Assembly: GCA_964468805.1 (NCBI GenBank)
Contig: CAYXWM010000015.1
Location: 1-46,548 of the forward strand
DNA from: CAYXWM01 sp964468805
GTDB taxonomy: Bacteria > Bacillota > Clostridia > Lachnospirales > WRBF01
Length of the DNA: 46,548 bases
Direction: 5' to 3'
Shown here: one piece after another, positions 8,730 through 16,946 of the stretch
Position numbering within the stretch: position 1 is the first letter of the stretch
Layout of the letters: the number at the start of each line of letters is the position of its first letter
Program-made: the position numbers and the translations under genes
The notes under the pieces: generated by a model
Databases searched by the model: none
The model's input: the letters and a program-made list of their open reading frames with translations, nothing else
What the model was told of the DNA's origin: nothing

Positions 8730-10289
8730 TCAAGCACCGGAGTTTTTAAATTCTTTTGGTGTCATTCCCGTATTTTTTTTAAACAAGGTGCTGAAATAGG
8801 TTGAGTTTTCGTAGCCTACCTCGTCGGCTATTTCATAGGTACGCATATCTGTGCAAAGGAGTAATTCCTTAGCCTTTTCTATGCGGATTTTGGTAAGGTA
8901 GTCGATAAAGGTTTGCCCGGTTTCATGCTTAAAGACTACGCTGAAATAACAGGAACTCATGTTAAATTGTTTTGCAACGGAGTTTAAGGACAACTCCTTG
9001 CTTTTGTAATTACTCGCCAAATAGTTGCATGATTTTTGAATAATGTTGGAGTGATTGCCTTGTCTGATTTTCACCAGATAGTCGGAAATTTTTAAGGCTA
9101 TTTTAAGAATATCGTTCATTGTTGAATCAACAGTTTTGTTGCCTAGCAAAAGATTGTATGCCTTGCCCGGGTCGTCCAAAACGTCATCAACTTGTACACC
9201 TGTTTGTTTTAATATATTAAGAGCCTGCAAATAGATATTGCTTACAACCAGCTGTGTATACAAAAAAGATTCTCGTCCGAATTCTTTTAAGTGACGGGTC
9301 AGTTCATTGATTTTTTCTTCTATTAATTCTTTGTCCGAACACTTAATTAAAGAAACCAACTCTGAAATATCCCAGTCTATTATGGAGGCACTGTCAGGGT
9401 ACTCAAATTTTAAATCCGTAAAGAATATATCCTGACCGTTTCCTATTACATATTTGTTTTCCAAAGCCTCACAGGCGTTTTTGTAAGATAAGGTTAAACC
9501 CTCGATACCGTATTCGGAAGTTCCCACGGCTATGGTTACGGTATGTCGCTCTATATAAAGGGTTTGGTTGCGTATAAGTTTTACCGTATCTCTGACGTTA
9601 CTTTTTACCTTTTCCTTATCTTCACCGGTAATAAAAAATATAAATTCGTATGCGTTTCTGCTGACTAAAAATAAATCCTTTATTTCCTCCTTTAAGTTTT
9701 TCTGAAAGTCCTTAAAACCGGTTTTGACGGTTTCTTCTCCGTAAAGATTTACGGTTTTTTCACGTTCGTCTAAATGTACTATAGCCGCACAATAATACCG
9801 ATTATCCTGTAAGCCGAACTTTTCACCGTATTCTTTTATTTTACCTTCTTCAGCAACCCCGGCAAAGAAATCCTTAAAGAAACTCTTTTTGCTTGCCGAT
9901 TCCGATTCGTTCTTAAAGGTGAGTTTTTCTTTGATTGACAGCAAAACATCAATAAGATATTTTTCGTCAACCGGTTTAAGAATATAATCATAAGCCTTGA
10001 GCTTGATGGCATTTTGAGCATATTGAAATTCATCATAGCCGGAAATAATGATAATAAAAATCTCGGGATATTTTGCCGAAACCTGCCTCGCCAGTTCTAT
10101 TCCGTCCATGAAAGGCATTTTTATATCGGTAATTATAACATCCGGTTTTTCTTTTTGGATAAACTCCAAAGCCTGTTCGCCGTCCTCCACGGCTCCGATT
10201 AAGTTAAAACCGGCTTTGTTCCAATCTATGCTTTTAACCATTCCGCTACGAATAATAAGTTCGTCCTCTGCAAGTAAAACCTTTAACAT
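8730..10289 (-). CDS. AraC-family response regulator (YesN-like)
   Basis: A 519-residue cytoplasmic response regulator. The receiver domain is at residues 1-120, with acidic pocket Glu8-Asp9, phosphoacceptor Asp55 (TDIKMP) and Lys105 (LKPVD). A middle region follows, and a C-terminal AraC double helix-turn-helix spans about 415-515 (SSCYFSVVFK, GYENSTYFS). It probably activates the adjacent sugar transporter and GRE genes. The start is the ATG at 10289, one base after the kinase stop and behind a G-rich ribosome site; a longer reading from 10379 lies inside the kinase gene. Confidence 0.93.
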   Translation of the reverse strand: MLKVLLAEDELIIRSGMVKSIDWNKAGFNLIGAVEDGEQALEFIQKEKPDVIITDIKMPFMDGIELARQVSAKYPEIFIIIISGYDEFQYAQNAIKLKAYDYILKPVDEKYLIDVLLSIKEKLTFKNESESASKKSFFKDFFAGVAEEGKIKEYGEKFGLQDNRYYCAAIVHLDEREKTVNLYGEETVKTGFKDFQKNLKEEIKDLFLVSRNAYEFIFFITGEDKEKVKSNVRDTVKLIRNQTLYIERHTVTIAVGTSEYGIEGLTLSYKNACEALENKYVIGNGQDIFFTDLKFEYPDSASIIDWDISELVSLIKCSDKELIEEKINELTRHLKEFGRESFLYTQLVVSNIYLQALNILKQTGVQVDDVLDDPGKAYNLLLGNKTVDSTMNDILKIALKISDYLVKIRQGNHSNIIQKSCNYLASNYKSKELSLNSVAKQFNMSSCYFSVVFKHETGQTFIDYLTKIRIEKAKELLLCTDMRTYEIADEVGYENSTYFSTLFKKNTGMTPKEFKNSGA

Positions 10290-10290
10290 C

Positions 10291-12066
10291 TTAACCCCCC
10301 GGTAGTTTTGGAATTCGAATGATGGCAGTTGTTCCAAGGTTTTCGGTGCTTTCATATTCAAGACCATAGGCATCGCCAAAATAAAGCTTAATTCTCCTGT
10401 TAACGTTTATGAGACCGTAGCTGTCAACCTTTTCTCCGTCATTCCTTTTCAGTGTGTTGTTTAAGGCTTTTAACTTTCTTTCCGACATTCCTTTTCCTGT
10501 GTCCCTTACTTCAAAATATATATTTTCATCATCGTCGTAAATGTCAATATAGATTAAACCCTTTTCCCGTTTCTCTTTTATACCGTGATATATAGAGTTT
10601 TCCACCAAGGGTTGAAGTATTATATTTAGGGTTTTGTAAGTACGCAGAGAGTCCGGAAGATTTATGCTGTAGTCAAACTTGTCCGAATAACGAATATGCT
10701 GAATGGACATATAACTTTCCACATGCTCTATTTCTTCCGCTATGGAAATCATCTCCGCTCCTCGGTTTACGCCTATTCGGAATAGTTTAATAAGGCTCTT
10801 TGCTATGGCAGCAATGGATTCTTTGTCGTTTTCTTTGGACATCCAGATTATGGTATCCAAGGTATTATACAAGAAATGTGGATTGATTTGAGCTTGCAAT
10901 ACTTTTAATTCCTCTTTGCGAAGTTTTTCCTGTTCGGTATAAACCTTCTTCATCAAGGATTTTATCTTTTCCAGCATATGATTAAATTTTCGGGTCAAAT
11001 CTCCCAGCTCGTCCCTATATTTCGGCGTCATCATATCTACGTCCAAGTTTCCGTTTTCAACCCGTTCCATAATTTTGCCCAATTTATTTAAGGGCTTTAA
11101 TATACTTTGGGTAATGTTCCAAATAGAAATCAAGGTGATTACTATAAATGCCGCAGTTATGGGAAACGCAATATAAAGAATTTCTCTTGACTCCTTGGTA
11201 ATCTCCTCTTTTGAGATTACTCCGGCAATTTTAAAACCGTTGTACATCAAATCCTTCGACAATATTAGGGCTGAATTATTCTTACTCATGAACCAGCCGT
11301 CATTTATATTATTTATTTGAGCCTTGGATTGTTCGTCCAAGGGAATACGATTAAAGTTATCTCCGGAAGATACGGATATTACTTTATTGTCTTTCAATAT
11401 AGCTATGTATCCGTCCTTTACCAAATCGGTTTTGATAATGTTGTCAAAGGAATGTGTATCAATATCTACCAAAACCGCACCTATGGGCTTCCCGGTAGCC
11501 TTATTAACTATAGGCTTAACATAGGAAACTATGTTATCGGATAGTGTCTGTGAAACAACAGAACCCATAATCGAATAAATCCATCTGGGCTTGTTATATT
11601 TAATAACGTCTTTGTACCAGTAATCCCTTCTGAAATCCTTGTCCTTAATGGAGTAGTAATTTGATTTATAGGCTCCGCCGTTTTCGGCAAGGATATAAAA
11701 GCTTTGTATATTGGGATGAAACTGTTGAATATACATCATGTGAGATTCTATCATCAGCGTTTCGGCATAATTTTCGCCTATATCGGGGTTAAAAGGACGC
11801 CTCAAAACCTTTTGTATATCAACGTTTTCTTCAATCATTACCCCTATAGTCTCGGCATCGTTCAGGAGTACATTAACGTCCTTGCCAATACGGTCCAAAA
11901 TTATTTGACCGGAATTTACCGCCATGTCGGTGATTATTCTGTCCGAAAAAACATAAATTACGCAACTTATGAGAATAATGGGGATTACCGCCGCTATTCC
12001 GTAATAAATTATCATTCGTTTCAATAAGGAGAGATTATAGAAACCTGTCTTAATTTTTTCTGTCAT
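10291..12066 (-). CDS. Sensor histidine kinase (YesM-like)
   Basis: A 591-residue membrane kinase. TM1 is at about 22-42. An extracellular sensor domain (probably dCache-like) spans about 45-290, TM2 about 296-318, and a HAMP linker about 320-370. The His_kinase domain has phospho-His397 in QINPHFLYN, and the HATPase_c domain has PLVENSIYHG, DTGKGMS and GLINVNRR. This is the class that pairs with AraC-type regulators and senses sugars or peptides outside the cell. The ATG at 12066 follows GGGTG; the in-frame ATG at 12081 has no ribosome site. It is translationally coupled to the regulator downstream. Confidence 0.93.
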   Translation of the reverse strand: MTEKIKTGFYNLSLLKRMIIYYGIAAVIPIILISCVIYVFSDRIITDMAVNSGQIILDRIGKDVNVLLNDAETIGVMIEENVDIQKVLRRPFNPDIGENYAETLMIESHMMYIQQFHPNIQSFYILAENGGAYKSNYYSIKDKDFRRDYWYKDVIKYNKPRWIYSIMGSVVSQTLSDNIVSYVKPIVNKATGKPIGAVLVDIDTHSFDNIIKTDLVKDGYIAILKDNKVISVSSGDNFNRIPLDEQSKAQINNINDGWFMSKNNSALILSKDLMYNGFKIAGVISKEEITKESREILYIAFPITAAFIVITLISIWNITQSILKPLNKLGKIMERVENGNLDVDMMTPKYRDELGDLTRKFNHMLEKIKSLMKKVYTEQEKLRKEELKVLQAQINPHFLYNTLDTIIWMSKENDKESIAAIAKSLIKLFRIGVNRGAEMISIAEEIEHVESYMSIQHIRYSDKFDYSINLPDSLRTYKTLNIILQPLVENSIYHGIKEKREKGLIYIDIYDDDENIYFEVRDTGKGMSERKLKALNNTLKRNDGEKVDSYGLINVNRRIKLYFGDAYGLEYESTENLGTTAIIRIPKLPGG

Positions 12067-12245
12067 GGCAATCACCCACATGTTTGCTTAAAAGTTCCGT
12101 TGTATGTCCTAATAAATAATATCACAGTTTATAACACTAATACAGTGCTTTATCTTAAAAATAACAAAATAATCAGTCATTTACCAACATTTTAAGGAGT
12201 AAAAGCTGTTGCTTTCGTTCCTTTTTTTAAAATATCCCGAACAAT

Positions 12246-12296
12246 TATACTTAAATACAGCAAGTAGTAACAAAAGCGGATATGTATTTAAGCATA
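12246..12296. repeat. Internally deleted family A element
   Basis: A 51-bp remnant with family A ends (TATACTTAAATAC and GTATTTAAGCATA) and the subterminal motif AGTAGTAACAAAAGCG, but lacking the middle of the 140-bp element. Confidence 0.6.
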
Positions 12297-12623
12297 CTTC
12301 AAATTTTATCTACATTATATAACCTGAACAATTTAAAGTAAATTAAATATTCTTCTGCTTTGTTTAAGTTTATTTACGGTTAAAACATGATTAAATCAAT
12401 GTTCAACAAGGTTTAGATTCAAAAAAAAGCAAAGTAATATAGCAAGAAAGCTAATTTACTTTATGTACCGGCAATCGTATAATTTAACTACCAAGGACAG
12501 GAAACTAAGTCCTTATATATATTCGAACCGAGACCGGAATGAATACTTCTTCAAAATGCAAAATCAACTGTCAACAATTATTATTCTATTATCAAACCGC
12601 TTTTCACTTATTTCCTTTTTTAT

Positions 12624-12677
12624 AAAAATAACACCGCTACCGGCAAGTATGCATGCCTGTAGCGGTGTTATTTTTTT
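12624..12677 (-). terminator. Terminator of ddl
   Basis: A 17-bp perfect stem (12624-12640 with 12659-12675) around a loop that is itself palindromic (GCATGC). Runs of A and T on the two sides let it work in both directions. It lies 66 bp beyond the ddl stop. Confidence 0.9.
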
Positions 12678-12742
12678 GTAATAAATCATAAAAAACAGAA
12701 ACTTGGTAAAATTATAAATACCTAATTAATTTAACTTATATT

Positions 12743-13810
12743 TTATTCTTCCTCCGGTAAGGCAAGCTTAACCAGTTTGCTTACCAAATCACTTGTAGAA
12801 ATACCCATGTTCGCCCAAAGCATGGGGTACATACTTATAGCCGTAAATCCGGGTAAGGTATTGATTTCGTTAAAATATATTTTGTTTGTTTCGTTTTCAA
12901 GGAAGAAATCAACCCTCGAAAGATGTCTGCATCCTATAGCCTTAAATATTTTCAGAGCTTGAGCACGAATTTCATCGGAAATACTTTCGTCTATCTCTGC
13001 CGGAACTATTGTTTTGGATTCGGAATTATTATATTTTGCATCATAATCATAAAACTCTGCCGCGGCAATTATTTCACCCACAGAAGAAGCCTCCGTATCC
13101 ACACCACCTGAACCCAAAATTGCACATTCCAGCTCTCTGCCTACGATAGCCTTTTCAATAACAATCTTGTCATCATATTTTGCCGCAAGTTCCAATGCCG
13201 CCTCAATTTCCGACTTATCGGAAGCCTTGGAAATTCCCACCGAGGAACCTGCTTTTGCCGGCTTTACGAAACAGGGATAACCGATTTTATAACGGATTCG
13301 TTTAAGCACTTCTTTTTTATCAGCCAATTCTTCTTTTAATACTGTAATGTACTCGGCTTGGCGAATTTTTAAATGACTTGCAACCAACTTTGTCATAGCC
13401 TTATCCATAGCTATGGCAGAAGCAGCAACGGATGAACCCACATATGGTATCCCCGCCAATTCCAACAATCCCTGTACGGTTCCGTCCTCTCCGGGGCAAC
13501 CGTGCATAACCGGGAACACAACATCAATGTGTATGGTTTTTACTCTGTCGCCCACTATCCTAAGCAACCCAACATGAGAAGAATCCGGGCTGATAATGCA
13601 GGGGGTACCAAAGCGTTCCCAGGGAACATTTGCCAAGCTGTCTATACAACCGTCATAAAGCAACCATTTGCCTTCTTTTGTTATATATATTGGAATAACG
13701 TTGTAATCGCTGTCTTTAATATTGGAAATAATAGTTGAGGCGGAGTTTATGCTCACATCATGCTCCGGTGATTTTCCTCCGAAAAGAATAACAAGGTTTT
13801 TTCTGTTCAT
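12743..13810 (-). CDS. ddl: D-alanine--D-alanine ligase
   Basis: A 355-residue ATP-grasp ligase that makes the D-Ala-D-Ala dipeptide for peptidoglycan in the cytoplasm. It has FGGKSPEHDVSINSA at the N-terminus, the glycine loop AGSSVGISKA and the conserved YDYDAKY stretch. The tyrosine of that stretch is typical of D-Ala-D-Ala rather than D-Ala-D-lactate ligases. The metal-binding FNEINTLPGFT is at the C-terminus. The length is normal. The ATG at 13810 follows AAAGAGGT. It is a single-gene unit, divergent from the MarR-type regulator. Confidence 0.95.
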   Translation of the reverse strand: MNRKNLVILFGGKSPEHDVSINSASTIISNIKDSDYNVIPIYITKEGKWLLYDGCIDSLANVPWERFGTPCIISPDSSHVGLLRIVGDRVKTIHIDVVFPVMHGCPGEDGTVQGLLELAGIPYVGSSVAASAIAMDKAMTKLVASHLKIRQAEYITVLKEELADKKEVLKRIRYKIGYPCFVKPAKAGSSVGISKASDKSEIEAALELAAKYDDKIVIEKAIVGRELECAILGSGGVDTEASSVGEIIAAAEFYDYDAKYNNSESKTIVPAEIDESISDEIRAQALKIFKAIGCRHLSRVDFFLENETNKIYFNEINTLPGFTAISMYPMLWANMGISTSDLVSKLVKLALPEEE

Positions 13811-13940
13811 GCCATATACCTCTTTTCATAAACTTAGTTGCCTAACGGCATTAGACAGCCCTTTCAGGCTGCCGGAGGCATTTTGATTTGACCAAAATGC
13901 TAACATATCGATTTTATACCGATCCTTTTAAGAGGACAGT

Positions 13941-13949
13941 ATTATAGCA
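13941..13949 (-). promoter_or_regulatory. Candidate extended -10 promoter of ddl
   Basis: The minus strand reads TGCTATAAT, a consensus extended -10 element, about 130 bp before the ddl start. No clear -35 box is visible. Confidence 0.4.
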
Positions 13950-14242
13950 AACAAAAGGCTTTTTCCCTTTTGATCATAACCTCAATACAGTAAGTAACCG
14001 GGCGATTATTAAGTAAATGTAATTAGCCCACCGGTAAATTGTATGTTTAGGTGCTGTTAATAATTATACTTTACGATGTATAGTTATTTTAAATGAAATT
14101 GCATTTGAAGCGGTAGTATTTTCATAAAAAAATAACGAACCTAATTTGAGTATAATGACTTTAATCATTGATTACAAAAAGGTCTCTACTATATTAATAG
14201 TAAACGTGTAAATATTCAACCTTTTTTTATAATAAATTTATA

Positions 14243-14271
14243 TTGACTATAAAACTAATTTAGTATAAAAT
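14243..14271 (+). promoter_or_regulatory. Promoter of the double-MarR gene, with a dyad in the spacer
   Basis: TTGACT (14243-14248), 17 bp, TAAAAT (14266-14271). The spacer holds the perfect 11-bp palindrome ACTAATTTAGT (14254-14264), a plausible autoregulatory site. Confidence 0.55.
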
Positions 14272-14306
14272 AATTTGAGGATAAAACTACCTGTGGCGGT
14301 GAACTT

Positions 14307-15290
14307 ATGAATTATAATCCAAAAACTGTCGGGGAATTGACCTTAAAGCTGATTCAAAGCGCCTCGCGGTATAAAACCAAGCGAACGTGCAAGCGGTTCC
14401 GTGTTAATAATACCGGTACCGGTGAATTAAGCCAGCGTCAATTTTTAATACTGTTTATGATCAGTTATCACGGTGTTAATACCCTGACCGAAATTGCAAG
14501 GCTTCATGGACAGACAACAGGTAGCCTTTCTATTATTATATCCAAGATGGTTGACAACGGGTACATAACAAAAGAATATCCGCCGGAAGAAGACGACGGA
14601 CGCAAGGTTTATTTTATAATAACGGAAAAAGGCTCCGAAGCGTTAAAAATCATTACTGCGGATATGTTGGACGTATTGTGCGACTTTTATTTATCCTTTT
14701 CGCCGAAACAACGCTTGGAATTAAAAGTGGGATTTGAACTATTAAGTCAACTCATCGACGAGAAGGACGACTGCCTCTATAACATTTCGGCAGACCTAAG
14801 AAACAATAAATACGACGCCGAGGCTTACGAGTTTGCAGAATTTTTATTTACAATAACAATTCAGATGTCCAACCTTATAAACAGAGTATTCCGCTCAAAC
14901 TTTATAAGTGCGGATAATATGAGCTTCGGTCAATTCCATATTTTAAACAATATTGCCCTTTCTCAAACCAAAACCGTTGGCGATTTGGCTCAAACATTGG
15001 GAGTTTCTCAAAGCACCATCTCCACCACCGTCAGCGGCTTGGTAAAAGAAGGATATTTGTACAAAAAACGTGCGAATAAAGGCGAAGACGGGAGGAAAAT
15101 ATATTTTTATATTACAGAAAAAGGTGCAGAGGAAATGCAACTTATTTACGATAAAATGCTGTACGTATTTGAAAACTATTTTAACTCTCTCTCTGATAAA
15201 TTAAAGAAAAGCTTATTCGAAGGCGTAAGCATTTTGTACAGACTTTTCAAGACAGTTGAAGAACAGGCGAATATAACGCCTCATTCTTAA
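14307..15290 (+). CDS. Regulator with two tandem MarR domains
   Basis: 327 residues containing two complete MarR-type winged-helix domains. The first (about 1-155) has SQRQFLILFMIS, the recognition helix TTGSLSIIISKMVDNGYI and wing DDGRKVYFIITEKG. The second (about 165-315) has the parallel elements MSFGQFHILNNIA, SQSTISTTVSGLVKEGYL and EDGRKIYFYITEKG. Typical MarR proteins have one domain of about 145 residues and dimerise, so this looks like a covalent pseudo-dimer made by duplication. It precedes an RND efflux unit on the same strand, which it probably represses. The ATG at 14307 follows GGCGGTGA. Confidence 0.88.
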   Translation: MNYNPKTVGELTLKLIQSASRYKTKRTCKRFRVNNTGTGELSQRQFLILFMISYHGVNTLTEIARLHGQTTGSLSIIISKMVDNGYITKEYPPEEDDGRKVYFIITEKGSEALKIITADMLDVLCDFYLSFSPKQRLELKVGFELLSQLIDEKDDCLYNISADLRNNKYDAEAYEFAEFLFTITIQMSNLINRVFRSNFISADNMSFGQFHILNNIALSQTKTVGDLAQTLGVSQSTISTTVSGLVKEGYLYKKRANKGEDGRKIYFYITEKGAEEMQLIYDKMLYVFENYFNSLSDKLKKSLFEGVSILYRLFKTVEEQANITPHS

Positions 15291-15320
15291 ATAAATGTTT
15301 CCGGCAATACTTTTAGAATA

Positions 15321-15338
15321 GTGCTATAATAAAAGCAC
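15321..15338 (+). promoter_or_regulatory. -10 box and overlapping dyad in front of the efflux unit
   Basis: TATAAT (15325-15330) is embedded in the inverted repeat GTGCT-N8-AGCAC (15321-15338). A dyad over the -10 box is a typical MarR-type operator position. A second, larger inverted repeat (CCCAAA at 15358-15363, TTTGGG at 15390-15395) lies downstream in the leader. Regulator assignment is inference. Confidence 0.4.
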
Positions 15339-15502
15339 ATTTAATTTTAGGTAATATCCCAAAAGATGTTATTTGCAATAAATAGAGTATTTGGGTATGT
15401 TAGAGAATCATGGGAAAACAGACAGCTTATAATACAGAAATTTTCGTATTAAAAAGTCTGATTATAAAAAGCAAAAGGGTATATCATTATGGGAGGATCA
15501 AA

Positions 15503-16945
15503 ATGAAGCTTAAAATATTATGTCTTATATTAATACTATCATTGGCGATGGTAGGGTGTGCATCTCAAGCGGCACAGCCGGAGGTTGTAATTGAAAAAGA
15601 AACTCCGGTTGAACTTTTGGAACTTAAATATTCACCCATCAGTACGGAAATGGTTTACGTCGGCAGGATAAATCCCTCCGAATCCGTAACGGTTTCGGCA
15701 AAAACACCGGGTAAAGTAGAAGAAACCCTGTTTGATGTGGGTGATCAAGTGGTTGAAGGCAGTGTATTGTTCAGATTGGATGAACAAGACGTTCGCAACC
15801 AAATTCGTCAATTGCAAAGCCAGTTGGCCATATCCGAACAAGGCGTTAAAACCGCTCAAAATGCTCTTAACACTGTTTCCGGCGGTCAATTCCAAAGCTC
15901 CGTTTTACAGCTGGAATCCGGTATAGAAGCCTCCGAAAAACAACTGGAAGCTGCTGAAATAGGTCTTTCCAACGCTGAATTGGCTCTGACCAATGCAGAG
16001 AACAATTTAAGAAACGCAACCGATTCCTTTAACAATAACAAAATTCTTTATGATGCAGGAACCGTTTCAAAAAGCGAATTTGACAAAGCGGAGCTTGCCT
16101 TTAAACAAGCAACCACCGCGTACAGTCAAGCGGAAAACGCTAAAAACCAAGCCGATATCAGCTATCAACAAGCGGAATCAGGCCTTAAAAAAGCAAAAGA
16201 CACCTATAAATTAACTACCGGCACAATAAATTCCGAAAACGTAGAAAAAGCCAGATTGGCTGTAAATCAAGCAGCAGCTCAACGTAACTCCGTATCGGTA
16301 CAATTGCAAATTGCTCAAAGTACATTAAACGATTTGGAAGTTAAGTCTCCCATTTCCGGTGTTGTCAGCAGCAGAAACGCCAAAAAAGGCGAGTATACTT
16401 CCTCGGCAGTACCTGCTTTTACCGTAGTAAAAATGGATACCGTTAATGTAGAGGTTAAGATTTCCGAAATGCTTATTAACTTGGTCAAAGAAGGAGACAC
16501 AGTAGACGTAACCGTAAAAACTTTGTCTCAAGAACCCATTAAAGGAAAAATAACATCCATCAGCCCCGCTGCCGACCAAACAAGCACTTTCCCTATAAAA
16601 ATCGAGATAGACAATACCGACGGTAAAATTAAACCCGGTATGTTTGCGGAAATTCGTTTTATTAAAGAAAGCAAAGCAAGTGCCTTGGTATTACCCAGAA
16701 GCACTGTTCTTGCCGATGAAATCGAACAATACGTATTCGTAGCAGAAAACGGCAGAGCAAAAAAAGTCGTTGTAACAACAGGTATAGATAACGGTAAGGA
16801 TATAGAAATCATCTCCGGCCTTAACCCCGATGATAAGGTTGTTGTCAGAGGACAATCTTACTTGACCGACGGTGATAAACTTAAACCCGAACAAACCACG
16901 CAACCGGTAAATAATACACCGGATACAGTTACTGAGGGGGCTTAA
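15503..16945 (+). CDS. RND efflux adaptor lipoprotein (HlyD/AcrA family)
   Basis: A 480-residue periplasmic-adaptor type protein. The signal peptide ends at a lipobox (MVGC). Two lipoyl half-motifs (VSAKTPGKVEETL..VGDQV and VKSPISGVVSS..KKGEY) flank a long Ala/Gln/Asn-rich coiled coil (about 90-300). Beta-barrel and membrane-proximal domains follow. It bridges the RND pump to the exterior. The ATG at 15503 follows GGGAGG; an in-frame ATG at 15410 lacks a ribosome site and would bury the signal peptide. The pump starts one base after its stop codon. Confidence 0.93.
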   Translation: MKLKILCLILILSLAMVGCASQAAQPEVVIEKETPVELLELKYSPISTEMVYVGRINPSESVTVSAKTPGKVEETLFDVGDQVVEGSVLFRLDEQDVRNQIRQLQSQLAISEQGVKTAQNALNTVSGGQFQSSVLQLESGIEASEKQLEAAEIGLSNAELALTNAENNLRNATDSFNNNKILYDAGTVSKSEFDKAELAFKQATTAYSQAENAKNQADISYQQAESGLKKAKDTYKLTTGTINSENVEKARLAVNQAAAQRNSVSVQLQIAQSTLNDLEVKSPISGVVSSRNAKKGEYTSSAVPAFTVVKMDTVNVEVKISEMLINLVKEGDTVDVTVKTLSQEPIKGKITSISPAADQTSTFPIKIEIDNTDGKIKPGMFAEIRFIKESKASALVLPRSTVLADEIEQYVFVAENGRAKKVVVTTGIDNGKDIEIISGLNPDDKVVVRGQSYLTDGDKLKPEQTTQPVNNTPDTVTEGA

Positions 16946-16946
16946 T

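Larger units (their letters stand above)
12067..12742. other. Intergenic region between the kinase and ddl genes
   Basis: About 675 bp without a gene. It holds a deleted family A element (12246-12296) and the ddl terminator (12624-12677). Between them the sequence is A/T-rich with short imperfect palindromes. The kinase promoter should lie just above 12066, but I could not assign clear boxes. Confidence 0.6.
13811..14306. other. Divergent intergenic region between ddl and the double-MarR gene
   Basis: About 500 bp. The left part would form the ddl 5' leader, with two small hairpins (13856-13871, CAGCC/GGCTG; 13878-13900, GCATTTTG/CAAAATGC). The right part carries the marR promoter. I see no gene or known riboswitch. 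Confidence 0.55.

Noticed and set aside
12463..12681. Plus-strand open frame of 72 codons
   Set aside because: It runs through the ddl terminator hairpin, has no ribosome site and resembles no family I know.
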